A stretch of DNA of 64,000 bases from Tetragonia tetragonoides (lineage: Eukaryota > Streptophyta > Magnoliopsida > Caryophyllales > Aizoaceae): the NCBI GenBank assembly GCA_038025085.1, contig CM076154.1, positions 26,775,501 through 26,839,500 of the forward strand. Direction: 5' to 3'. Made by a program: the position numbers and the translations under genes. Below, piece by piece: positions 23,601 to 34,639 of the stretch. A model generated the notes under the pieces. The model worked only from the letters and a program-made list of their open reading frames with translations, searched no databases and was not told where the DNA came from. The first letter of the stretch is position 1. Every line of letters starts with the position of its first letter.

Positions 23601-24643
23601 AAAAAAAGGAAAAAAGAGAGAGTAAGGAGAGAGAAAACCCACAACGGAAACCCCGCTTCAACTTTTTACTTTCCCTTGTTTTCTCTCTCATCGGCAGCAA
23701 CGACTCATCTCACACTCCAACCATTGCAAGAGGTTCATGAGGCACACGCTCTATTCTCCAACCTCTCCGTCTCACCCACTCTTTATCACTTATCACAATC
23801 AATCACTAAATTATGGCTTCGAATGTGACTCACATTTTCTGCATTTGGCGTTTCACATGGATCAAGTGATCTGTAGATGAATCTGAAGAGTAGCAGAGGA
23901 CAATACCTTCAAATTTGGGTCATTATGACACGAGTATTGGCCAAAAAAATGATATTTTAAGGTTTCAAGAGGTGAATTTGGGGGAAACGGGTTGGTGGTT
24001 TGTGGTGTTTTGAGTTTGACGGGTCTGACACCAAAGTTATGTGATATGAGCCAATTTAATTGGCACGTGATTGGCACATGTGTCAGTAGTATGTTAGAGG
24101 TTGTTGATTAGTTTCTTGGATGGAGAATTTGTATAGGTTTTTGTATCTTGAATCAGTAGACGATATTTTACTTTCTTTTGCGCGTCTGATACCGAGCTCA
24201 TTGTGATTTTGCTAAGAGAAAAATTATGTATGAATTTGTAATTTAAACTTTTATATACTAAACAAAATCTTAATATTACTTGTGGAAAATTTTGCATTAC
24301 ATTTTTAATTAACCGTATAATTACTTTAAGTATTTAGCATGTCTTGTGTGGATCGGACTTAGTCCACCGTGGACCAAAAACACTAGTGCAAATATGTAGG
24401 GATATGAAGGATATTATTTAAAAAGATTTAGTCTATTGGTTCACCATGGACGTTAAGTATTACATTTACATCAATACCTATTTGCTGGACCTGCGTCCAG
24501 CCATGTTGGCTGGTCCAGGCCCAAAAGCCCAAAACGAAAGCGTTTCAATCCATTCAATCAATAGCCCGCCCACTTGTAATAAAAAAAAAACCTTCAGCAA
24601 ATCTCTCCCTCTCTCGCTCTCGCTCTCGCTCTCACTCGCGCTC
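23601..24643. other. No supported gene; one MITE-like terminus
   Basis: AT-rich DNA with a CT-rich stretch at 24600-24640. At about 24349-24378 it carries CTTGTGTGGAT and GACTTAGTCCACCGTGGACC, the same terminus as the MITE at 32764, but no inverted partner is visible nearby. Confidence 0.4.
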
Positions 24644-26447
24644 TGTGATACCCCAATATTTTCTATAATTATAATATCGATTTATAATTCATTTATGAAT
24701 AGTTTCGGAGATTTAAATCGTATATTCATATAACTATTCGATTTATTCAATTTAAGCCATAATAATATTAGTTATTATTATGGAAATTTCGTGATTTATA
24801 AATATCAAATTTGGGGGATTTAAGTAAATTGTTTTGTGTATGAATAAGGTTTATTCATATTGTTTAAGTAGTTTTAATTAGCATTTAAATCAGAAAACTA
24901 TTCCTAAACCTAGTGGGATTGACTTTAGTTGACTGGAGACTCTAAGAACACTCGCCTTTCCGGCGCTTAATCGAGATATTTAGTTGGAATCAATGGTTCT
25001 TAAATAATATGTCATATGCAATTTAAATTAATTATGGGGAATAACAATTTGCAAATAATGAAGCCGCCTCCAAATTTTGAGGAAACAATTGGAAACCATC
25101 AAAAAGTGCACTCAATTCCTATTGGGAATTGACTCATACCCATGGGGCTAAATATTGAGTTCGGGGGTGTAGGTACGAAATAAACAAAACGAATCTCATC
25201 TAAATCGCCCGAATAAACGGCCTCGACGAAGTCTATCCATGTCAAATATATATTTATGCTATATGGTTCCATAAAAATCCGGTCGTCGAAGATCCTACTT
25301 TTACTAGGCAGGTTAAAAGACAACCAAATTACCTATGTTATCACTTTGCACAATTTATATCCAATTTACATGCATACTATTATCAAACATAAACCAGAGC
25401 TAAGAGCAATAATTTGACGCTCCAACCTACCACAATTTGCTAAACGCGCCAAGCATTGCATATGCACATCAAAAATTTGTTAGTAACTTCAAATGAAGAA
25501 CTATACAAAAATATCAACTTTATGCTAAAATAAACCTAGGAGATTGCTACATGCATACACAAACTATAAAAAAGATACAAACTTGCATAAACTAATAAAA
25601 AGATGCGAACTTTAAACTAAGACAATCATATATAATTATTTACAAGAACCCAAGCATGCAAATTTATTCAACCATAATCAAAAGCTAAATAAAACATGAT
25701 TATAAACAATGAACAAGAGATTTAATAAAGAATTTAGGCCCTCAGGATGGTTAACCTGGACGTTCTATTCTAACGGGACTAGTAGAATTAGAATTGCTCT
25801 TCAATCTTGGGTGCTAGGTTGGGTGCAATGGCTTGCTTGAGTCTTCAAAATCGGAATTCTCTATGATTTGGGGAAATTTGTGCTCTCAATGGTCTCAAAA
25901 TTATAAACTGATCAACCTCCCTCAAAAGAGGGTGAAATGGAGTATTTATAGAGTTAGGGGACGGAACTAAGGGCTTAGGGTAAGAAACCTGGCACCGAAA
26001 CTCGGCCCAGCCAAAAAAACAGGCCAAGCGGCCACAGGGAAGGCAGCTAGAGCCAGCGGCTGCCCAGAGGGCCCCCGCTGTCATGCCTGTGCCGCCGGAA
26101 TGACAGCGTCAGCCGCTGGGCCCAGAGGCGCGTGCGTGTCTAGGATTTTTTGACTTTTTGTGCTCAGTAAATTACGAAATTGCCCTTGGGGGGACCCATG
26201 GGGTCGGGTTTGAGCGGTTTTGACCCAAATCTTCAAGACGCGATATCTTTTGATCCGGGAACCTGGTTGAGGCAAGGTCAAAGGCGTTGGAATCCTTATA
26301 ACAAGAGCTAGCCAAAGACTAAGGTTTCAAGGAATTTGGTCTAGATTTCTGAGCAATCTCCTTTTCTACTTACGTCCATGTTAATCCATCACCATCATCA
26401 TCGGGTGTTGTGGTGCCAGGGGATGAGAACCAATTATGGTGTCTAAA
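24644..26447 (-). repeat. LTR 1: 3' LTR of a minus-strand Tat/Ogre-type retrotransposon
   Basis: The + strand left end is TGTGATACCCC and the right end GGTGTCTAAA (a decayed GTCTACA). A polypurine tract follows directly (26448-26461, AAAGTGGGGGCTTC on the minus strand). A minus-strand TATA-type box (CTATAAATACTCC) lies at about 25940, just downstream of a CGGC-rich cluster at 25990-26110. The layout matches LTRs A, C and D, but the sequence is only distantly related. The outer side at 24643 carries no primer site, as expected for a 3' LTR. Confidence 0.7.
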
Positions 26448-26593
26448 GAAGCCCCCACTTTGGCTGAGCTTGTGAAAGCGAAGGTCAAAGTATTTGCTAA
26501 AAAAATTACTACAATGTTTTTTTTTTTTTTTGAAAATGCTTTATGTTAGAAAGGAAGAAGGGCAGAATCCTGACAACCTGTGGTCAGGATTAC

Positions 26594-26799
26594 CTGCTTT
26601 GCGGGTGTCGACGCGATGCTAATTTTAATTGCCTCGACGCCAAAGAGCGTTGTGTAGCTCTGCTTTGCGGGTGCCAACGTGACGCTAATTTTAATAGTCT
26701 CAACATCAAAGAGCGTTGCATAACTCTGCTTTGCGGGTACCAACGTGATGCTAATTTTAATAGCCTCAACATCGAAGAGCGTTGCTTAGCTCTGCTTTA
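26594..26799. repeat. Tandem repeat, 66-bp unit, three copies plus a partial one
   Basis: Units start with CTGCTTTGCGGGT at 26594, 26660, 26726 and 26792. A period of exactly 66 bases keeps frames open on both strands, so the ORFs here are by-products. It lies between the polypurine tract and the antisense gene, where elements 2 and 3 carry other tandem repeats. Confidence 0.9.
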
Positions 26800-27119
26800 G
26801 TAATGCTTATGTCTTGGAAAATTGTGCCTGTAAAAATTTAGAAAAAGTGTCTGTGCCTGTGAAAATCGATAATACCGGGTCCCTGGGATAGGAAACCGTG
26901 TTGTGGGGGAAAAGAGTTATTTTAGATGGCATGTCCCTATCTCCCGGACTTCTAATGGTCGAGAAATGCAATCCCTTGCGGGATTTGAACTTGCCGGCCC
27001 GGAGAGGCGGAAGAGAAATCGGGTTCAACGGCCATGCGTAGGGCCGCTGAGGGCCGGGCGGCCTTATCGGGCCCGCTCAGCGGCTCAGTTGCCTGTGCGG
27101 AGGTGCTGAGGGTGGCCGC

Positions 27120-27185
27120 TCGGTCTGGCGGCTGTGCCGCCTGGCCCAACGGCTGTGCCGCCTGGCCCAACGGCTGTGCCGCTGA
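27120..27185. repeat. 21-bp GC-rich tandem repeat upstream of antisense gene 1
   Basis: CGGCTGTGCCGCCTGGCCCAA is present about 2.7 times in a CGGC-rich stretch (27030-27210) ahead of the antisense gene. It corresponds in position to the GCCGCTAGCGGC palindromes upstream of the other two copies. Confidence 0.8.
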
Positions 27186-27538
27186 GCCTGAGCGGCCCTG
27201 AATTGGGACGCTCGGCCGGTTCAGAGGCGCGGTTGGGGTTTTATTTGGAGGAGGGCCGAATTTTGGGTCATTTCTTCCCCAAAATTTGAGACTCTCTCTC
27301 TCTACCTCCATTATTGTTTCCCAAACTTCATTTGTTGCTCACACTTGCTCAAATTTGTTCCTTTTTGCTTGCATTTGGTTGCTTTTGCATAATCTTTGCA
27401 TAATTTGAAGTTTATTTGTGATTTCTCACAAATTTGAAGTGAATTTGAGAGTGGATTTTTGAAACCCTTAGAGAGAGAAAATCCAAAATTCTCCATTTTT
27501 GCTTGTTGTTCTTGCTTTCTTTGCTCATCTTTCTTCCA

Positions 27539-30297
27539 TGACTCCAAAATTGGCAAAGAAGAGGAGTAGGAGGCCGAGGTGCGAGAGAAAGTCGAGGAAA
27601 TCGATATTTTTACCAAGGCTTTTACCTCTCATGTGAAGCTTTCAAAGAGGAGGCCTAATGTGGCTTTCCCTCAAGATCGATCTACCCGGTCGGATAGGAT
27701 GCCCAACATTGTCTGGGATCAATCGGAGTTGCTTTTCCGGCCGGCGACTCATTTGAGCTTTCGGGCTTCCAAGTTCGTGGTAAGCCTCAAACCTTTGAAT
27801 TCATAGTTTTTTGCATTGAATTTTGAGTTTATATGCCTTGTCTTGAATAGAATTTGTGTAGAGATTGTATGCAATTGTCAAGTTTGTAGAGCATGTGATC
27901 TTGCGTGGCTTGAACGAACATAGAAGCATGCCTAGGATTGAACATTTGATTGAAATGTGAACCTAAGAGGTTGCAAACTTGATCATAGGAACCCGATGGG
28001 AATTTAATTTGAAGGCCTATGGAAACTATGGCTCTTCAATGAAGCTTTATAAAATCTTGCCCAATTGAATGCGGTGTTTGGGCCCCTTTTGAAAGCAGCG
28101 GACTCGGTTGAGCGAGTCAAGAGGTGTATTGTTCCTTTGACCTTGGAGCGTTTTTGGGACATCACCAACACGTTCCATTTCCCTAATGGGGAAATGATGA
28201 TCACTCCTTCGCAGTTTGCTATGTTGACCAGGGTACCTTGCGTGGGTACGCCCATCGTCTATGACGTTTCCATTTGGAAGCGTAAGGCGAAGATGGTGGA
28301 CCTGTTTGGCCCCTGGGGGAACACTTGGGGTCACCATTATCGTTGCTATAGCGTGCTCTTTAATGCTTTGAAGGACCCGAGGTACAAGAGGAACACCTCG
28401 GTGGAGAAAAAGGCGTGGATGTTTATCGCCTACCTCCTTGCAACCACCATCTTTAGTGACAAGGGGGAGCGTACTCATGCCATTTACCTCCCGAACTTGC
28501 TAGACTGGGAGAGAGTGAGAGAGAGAGTACAACTGGGGGTTGCCGGGCTACGCCAACCTCTTGAGATTCATGCGGTTTGCTTTCCGCGTGAATGATGAGG
28601 GATAGAAGCAGTCGACTCTTCGTCCCATGAGCTTATGCGGTTTTTTGAAGGTCTTGCAGGTCCGTTTGCTCTTTGTATTTGCTTTTCGTGATTTGCATGA
28701 TTTAAGTGTGCGGTGCTTAATTTCATGTTTTTGATGTAGCCTTGGTTTTTTGAGCACTTTCCGGACATGGCGCCTACGGGCAGGGAGTTAGACTTCCCGG
28801 TTTGTAGAGCATGGCGACATAGGGGTCCTGCGCCTTTGCAGACTCTTCAGCAGTATAGGGAGGTTCTTTTGCGCTTGGACTGGCACAAGGTAACATAATA
28901 TTTGCTTTTTTGTTGCATGGATTATATTTCTTGGTGTGGAAATATCTTATATTGCATGCTTGTGCAGATTGACTACTTCCCCTGGGCGAAGTATCACGGG
29001 TTGGCTTCGGATGCCATCCTAGCATCTAGGGCGGTGGACCGTCAGAGGATCCTGATTGCGGGCCCGTTCTCTTTTGAGTGGCATCTAGGAAAGCGGATCT
29101 TCCGTCAGGTTTATCCTGATTTGGCGGGCCCGAGGATTCCTTCGAATCCTCCCTCGCCCATGTTCTTGGTGAGGTGCTTGTTACGCGAGCAGGTTGCGGA
29201 GGCCATGGTGGGCTCGGATGCTATGCGGTATTTGAGGGAGCCTGGGAGGACCTTGCGGGGCACTATGAGAAGTTCCGCCGTGATTGCATCATGCCTTCAT
29301 TTGTGGGTTTGAAGGTAAGAATTTATGTTTGATATTCTATGCCTTTCTTACCTTGTTGGATGCTAACCTACTTTGCCTTATAGGAGCCTCGGGTTGACAA
29401 CTTTGAGGTGGATGTCCCGGACATGCGGGTCCGAGGTCGGGACTATGGCGGGAAGGAGTGATGGGGGGAAGTCTCCATGACGGAGGACCTTGATGAGGAC
29501 ATCCAGGGCCTTCCTCTTCCAGTTGGGCATCCAGGGGTAAATTCGTAGTTTTACCGATGTGTGCGATACTTTACCGCTTTGTATGCTTGTACTGAGTTTT
29601 CTTTGTGTAGCTTGATCGTGAGCAGACCGGGAAGGTCTTCAAGATGATGCATGCCATGGAGTCCTGGATATCCGGGGCTCTTTCGAAGGGTGCTTGCTCA
29701 AAAGCTGACTTGGACAAGGTAAACTTGATTTTGCATTTTCAAAGTTACATGCTTTGAGAAATTTATCTTATGTATTTTGGTGGGCTGCAGGTTGACTACC
29801 GTCGACTCCTTCCTCGTCAGTCACGACAGGTAGTATTGTCTGATGATGAGGTCGTGAGCTCTCCTGAGCGTAGCCCTTCACAAGAGAAGAGCCCTCGGAG
29901 GGAGATTCCTAGGAGAGAGAGGGTGCCTGTACATCGGACGGACCGTTCTGGGAGTAGGATGACTCCGTTTGTGGAGCCTACTCCTATGCCTATGCCGATG
30001 TATCCTTCTTATCCTAGGTATGCAGGGTATCCTTCATATGGCGGTCTTTACTACCAGCCTCCGATTCCTGCTCCTATGATGCCTACCATGCCTTCTCGTT
30101 CTTCTTGGGGGTATGATTCGAGTTATACTGGGGAGGGGAGTTCATACTGGGAGGCTGCCCGACATTCTTCCTTTAACCCTAGCCAGGTTGTGGCCTCGAT
30201 CTTTGGTGATGAGCCGCGGCGATCGGAGGACCACTTTGAGGTGCCATGTACGGAGGTTGGTGCGGGTGATGATCTTTATTATAATGTATTTGTGTGA
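27539..30297 (+). pseudogene. Antisense gene 1: plant-mobile-domain-like protein, 7 exons, decayed
   Basis: It runs opposite to the retroviral genes. Inferred exons are 27539-27779, about 27989-28659, 28740-28889, 28968-29314, 29384-29536, 29611-29718 and 29791-30297 (TGA at 30295). Nearly all have clear GT-AG borders. Exon 2 carries the motif LERFWDITNTFH..NGEM..TPSQFAML typical of the plant mobile domain (aminotransferase-like) family. Exons 3, 5 and 6 (150, 153 and 108 bases) keep phase 0. The last exon encodes a Pro/Tyr/Ser-rich tail (MPMYPSYPRYAGYPSYGG). Decay is clear: TAG before the first conserved segment, a TGA in exon 2, a length of 347 in exon 4 that breaks the frame, and a TGA in exon 5. 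Function is unknown. The exon structure is shared with two other copies in this window. Confidence 0.65.
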
Positions 30298-31025
30298 AAT
30301 ATATTTTGAACATTTGTGTTGAACAAACATTCGGACTTTGCTTGTCAATATTGCTTATTTATTGGTCCCTACATATAATTAGGCTAATGCAAATGCACAA
30401 GTACCCTATCCCCCCTAAATAAATAAAAAAAAAGAAAAGGGGTGAAAAAAATGAAATGGGAATAATAAGTAAAAAGGGATTAATAAAAACATACAAAGAA
30501 AAAAAATGATAATCATCCAAAAAGAAATAAGGAAATTGTGGAGTTTCCCTAAATAATAAGGAAATAGTACAAAATAGAAATAATAATGAAAATAGAAAAA
30601 AAAAGCCAAATATTAGTCCAAATCGGTTAAGGAAAGTAACCAAAATTCGGTGAAAAGAGGGTCTTGTCTCGAGAAATAGCCCGGTGGCCAAAGGAAGGCG
30701 TCCAGCGGCACACGCGAAGCAGCGGGGGCGAATATAGGGGCCGCCAGGCTCCAGCGGCTGGTCGCGGGGGCTCTGCGGCATGCCGCTGAAGCTCAGCGGA
30801 TGGGCCGCAGGGCCTGGGCTGCTCTATCAGGGCTGCTGGGTCTCCAACGGCTGTCCCAGGGGCTGCTGAAGCCCCTTTTTGACGGGTTGTCTTATTTTTT
30901 CATCTTTTCCGTGCGAGCCCTATATAAGCCTAGGGTTAATCCGGTTTTGGGAATCACCTTCATAATTTACTAGCAATAGAAAGCTTTTAGAAAGAGAAAC
31001 CTCCAAATTAATTTAGATTTCAGTC
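30298..31025 (+). other. Spacer and likely promoter of antisense gene 2
   Basis: AT-rich to 30660, then a CGGC-rich stretch (30680-30880, with CCAGCGGC and GCCGCTGAAGC), then CCTATATAAGCC near 30920 as a probable + strand TATA box about 100 bases before the ATG. The order GC cluster then TATA box repeats that of the LTRs and of the other antisense genes. Confidence 0.5.
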
Positions 31026-32610
31026 ATGACAAGCTTTGATGTTAAATTTGACAAGTTGTTACAATCCATGACCCCTGAAGAGAGGATGAGACTTGTGCCT
31101 TTCCACTTAAATGCTCTCTTCCACTTGAAGCAAGTTCAAATCGTTTGGAACCTTCTTGAGGCTGTCATTGAGTTTTTGGATGACAAACTCCATGTCTTTC
31201 GATTTGGGTACAATGAATTTTGCCCCCTCCCCGAAGAATTTTCCGCCATCCTTGGGTTCCCTCATGATCAAGCTCACGCTACTCCATGACTTGGGGCAAC
31301 CTTGAAGGCTACTATAAAAGGTATTTTGGTCTATCACCTACACAAGGCTCCTCCTTTGCCGGGAGTGGTGAGTTAGACCTCAATGGTGTAATTGACATCT
31401 TCTTCCCCAAGGTAAGGGACAACCATGATGTGATGGGTGAGACGTATTATAGACGTGCTTTTATTTTGTGTCTCTTGCATAGGTACCTCTTTGTTGGTGG
31501 AGGTAATAATGGTAAAACTTGCATGCTTAGAATTGTTGAACAAATCCAAAACGATTTTACACCTATGTCTCTTGTTCTTGGTGAAACCTTAATTTGCTTG
31601 GACCGCAAGAAACAAGAGCCATCACCCGGTCGATGGACGGGAAGTCCTCTTCTCCTTCAAGTGAGTGTTTGAATAAATTGCTTTTGATTAACTTTGAATC
31701 TTTAATGGATATTTAAGTTTATGTGCTTTGCCTTGCTTTTTTTGTTTTCTGTTTTTCGCAGATGTGGCTCCTTGAGCACATGCGCTTCATTGAGAGGCCC
31801 GCTAATGCGCTCAAATATCAACCAAAGCAATTTCCCGCCCGTCGGAGGCTTTATTACGAATCCACTATTGATGAATGGCGTGGGTATCTTAAAGCATGTC
31901 CTTTGCTACGATGGACCATGAAGGGGTGGGGCCTAAAATCCGCAATCGGAGGTAGTTAGGAAACGGGATATTACCAAGTCCTTGTCCTTCATAACTTGAC
32001 TTACATATTTCCTAGCTGTATCATGCGGCAATATGGGAAACGCCAAATTATCCCACAAAAGGATAGTGTTGCTCCTACTATGCGGGCTTTGACAATTAGC
32101 ATGGTGAGATCATGGGAGTGTGCATGGGATGGTCGTCCCAAGTGGACTATTCCTCACATCAAGGCCCCTACGACCGTATCTTCGGCCTATGAATCATGGA
32201 TGGATTGTAAGACCGCGGAGGGTCGTTGTGCATGCAGGTAATCCGAACAAGGGGATCTTAAGGCCCAATCAGTCAGAGATAGCTTAAGGCTCTCAAACCC
32301 TAATGACCTTAAAGGGAAGGGTAAGCAAAAGGGAGTTAAGCATGTGAGAGGCATCGTCAACTCGAATGCCAAGAAAGCCTTAGAAAAGATTACTACCAAA
32401 CCGCAAGTGGAGCCCCAAATTCGGGCCAATGATCATGAGGCCTCCTCAAGCACACCTCTAATGGAGGTTGAAGAAGAAGAGTCTTTAGTTCGAGAGAGGT
32501 GGGATCCCAAGGAACGCGAAGTGGAAGGCCCAAAGGCGGATGAGCCCATGGAGAATGCGGTCCGTACTACCGAAATAAAGAAATACTCTTTTGGAGCATG
32601 TCTAGCTTAG
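31026..32610 (+). pseudogene. Antisense gene 2: DUF7745-like protein, decayed
   Basis: Exon A (31026-31660) begins MTSFDVKFDKLL and contains FRFGYNEFCPLPEEFSAILG and SLVLGETLICLD. After a GTGAGT donor and a TTTTTCGCAG acceptor, exon B (31762 onward) starts MWLLEHMRFIERP. The pattern of an F-x-F-G, L-x-P-x-x-E-E start, a fixed GSPLLLQ then WLLEHM splice, and a following RxxRQ motif fits the plant domain I know as DUF7745, often found in retrotransposon-rich genomes. That assignment is from memory and moderate. A frameshift near 31285 and stops at 31957 and 32239 show decay. The last part (32344-32610) is an acidic, glutamate-rich tail. Confidence 0.55.
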
Positions 32611-32763
32611 GATTCCCTTTTATTTTGCTTTAAATTCAATAAGGGTGATGTGCCCCCCTTTTTAGATTTTAATTTTTTCCTTATTATTTGGGAATTGCCA
32701 AGTCTTTGTAATGGACTTTATTATTATTTATGGAGACATGCTCATTTTTGTTTATTACAATAA

Positions 32764-32985
32764 CTTGTGTAGACTTAGTCCATGGTGGACCAATACTTGG
32801 AGTCACCCCCTACTTTACTTGGAGTCACCTCCCTCTAAAAGTGGAGCCACCCCTCAAATTTATACTTGGTACCACCCCTACTTCACCACGAGCCACCCCT
32901 CTACTTTACCTTGAGCCACCCCTCTACTTCACCTGTAGCCACCTCTCAAAATTACTTGGTCTACGGTGGACTAAGTCCACACAAG
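32764..32985. mobile_element. MITE with about 35-bp inverted ends
   Basis: Left CTTGTGTAGACTTAGTCC and right (other strand) CTTGTGTGGACTTAGTCC, both followed by an inner GTGGACCAA or GTAGACCAA. The interior is a run of GAGCCACCCCTCTACTT-like words. I found no firm target duplication. A lone copy of the same terminus lies at 24349. Confidence 0.65.
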
Positions 32986-33231
32986 ACTTGCTGTTTATTT
33001 AATATTGCAACTTGATTTTTATTATATATATTTTAACAACTTTTGAACGCGAAAATGATGAAGGGGTCGGACCCAATTTGCAATTGGGTTGTTCTACGTA
33101 TCCTTTTAGGGGAATCAGGCCGCTCGTAGTTCGTATCCGTATTTTTTTTTTAACATTAAATCCTTTTTTTTTTTGCCGGGTGTACGAAGCCTTGTGTGGG
33201 CCTCTTGAAAGTGCTATATTGGGTGTCGTGC

Positions 33232-34480
33232 CTAAGCATAGAACGTCTTTAGTTGATCCATGTTTATCCATTGAATGAACTCAATCCCGTCCAAATCTGT
33301 CAATCTTGCGGCTCCACCTGTTAGGATCTTTGTAATAATAAACGGGCTAACCAGTTGGGCCTAAATTTACCTTTTGGGTCAGTGACATTGGCCCATAGCT
33401 CTTTAAGTACTAGATCTCCAACTTTGAAGTCTCTCATTTTGAGCCTTTGGTTAAAATGTTTTGTTAGTCTCCTTTGATAGATTCTCCATTGTGGAAAGCT
33501 TGTAACCTTTTTTCATCTAGTAAGACTAATTGTTCATAGCGGGCTTGGACCCAAACCACTTCTGGAATTTGACTTTCCAAGACGGTCCGTAGAGATGGGA
33601 CCTCTAACTCTATTGGTAACACGACTTCCATACCATAGACCAGGGAGTATGGTGTTGCTCCCGTCGACGCGCGAACAAACGTCCTGTAACCCCAAAGTGC
33701 AAATGACAACTTGTCAGGCCAATCATGATGATTTTCGGATATTATGATAATTCTTTCAATGATTTTCTTGATATTTTTGTTAGCTGCTTCCACTGCGTTG
33801 TTTGTTTGCGGTTTACAGGGAGATGACTTTCGATGCTGGATCTTAAACTGGGTTAAGAGATCAATTACTTCTTTCATGAAGTGTGACCCATTATCACTAA
33901 TAATTTCTTGGGGAACTCCGTATTTAGCTATTATATTATTCTTGATGAACTTAACCGCATGTTTTGCTTTGAGCTTCGCGTATGATTGCGCTTCGACCCA
34001 TTTGGTGAAAGTCTATTGCTACTAGAATATATTCATGACCCCCTTTTCCTAGCGGGGTTATCATGCCAAGGATGTCTATTCTCCAAGCGGAGAAAGGCCA
34101 AGGTGAGGTGAAGGTATATAATGGACTTGATGGCAGGTGTTGTAGATTTGCATGTGTCTGACACTGTATGCACCTTTTGACAAATTCACAACAATCTTTT
34201 TCCATTTTCGTCCAATAATAACCAAGCCTTATTATCTTCCTAGATAGCATCATACCGTTCATGTGCGATCCACAAACTCCTGCGTGTACATCTCTTAAGA
34301 CCTTATGCGCCATCTCGGTGCCTAAACACAAGAGATTAATCTCGTTTGGGCTTTTCTTGTACATCTGGCCCTGTACCTCTATGAATTGGGATGCGAGCCT
34401 TCTAAGCGCCTTTTGGGCTCTAGGACTAGAATCAGGAGGGTAAAGCTGATAAACGAGTAGATTTTTTATATCAGTGTACC
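33232..34480 (-). pseudogene. Element 1 integrase
   Basis: Zinc-binding part with HAGVCGSHMNG and CIQCQ, then WRIDILGMITP (first catalytic Asp), VAIDF, a frameshift near 33900, then NNAVEAANKNIKK (catalytic Glu), WGYRTFVRASTGATPY and a C-terminal part ending near 33232. It would insert the DNA copy. No chromodomain is seen, as usual in Tat elements. Confidence 0.85.
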
Positions 34481-34639
34481 ACTCGTCTTCTTCGCCATGA
34501 AACACTTCCAAAGCGTCGCAATATGAATTCTCGGATCTTCTTTGTACCCAAATGGGCATCATTCGAATGGTTTCGGGTATATTAATCATGCTTGCTAATT
34601 TGGCCAAGGCATCTGCGAATTGATTGTCCTCTCGTGGAA

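Noticed and set aside
26543..26800. Open frames on both strands with internal repeats, like a repeat protein
   Set aside because: A 66-bp tandem repeat (22 codons) keeps frames open by chance; there is no coding context.
30359..30781. A 140-residue minus-strand frame rich in Phe and Leu
   Set aside because: It reflects the A- and T-rich spacer before antisense gene 2; no domain, and splice and promoter signals there point to the + strand.
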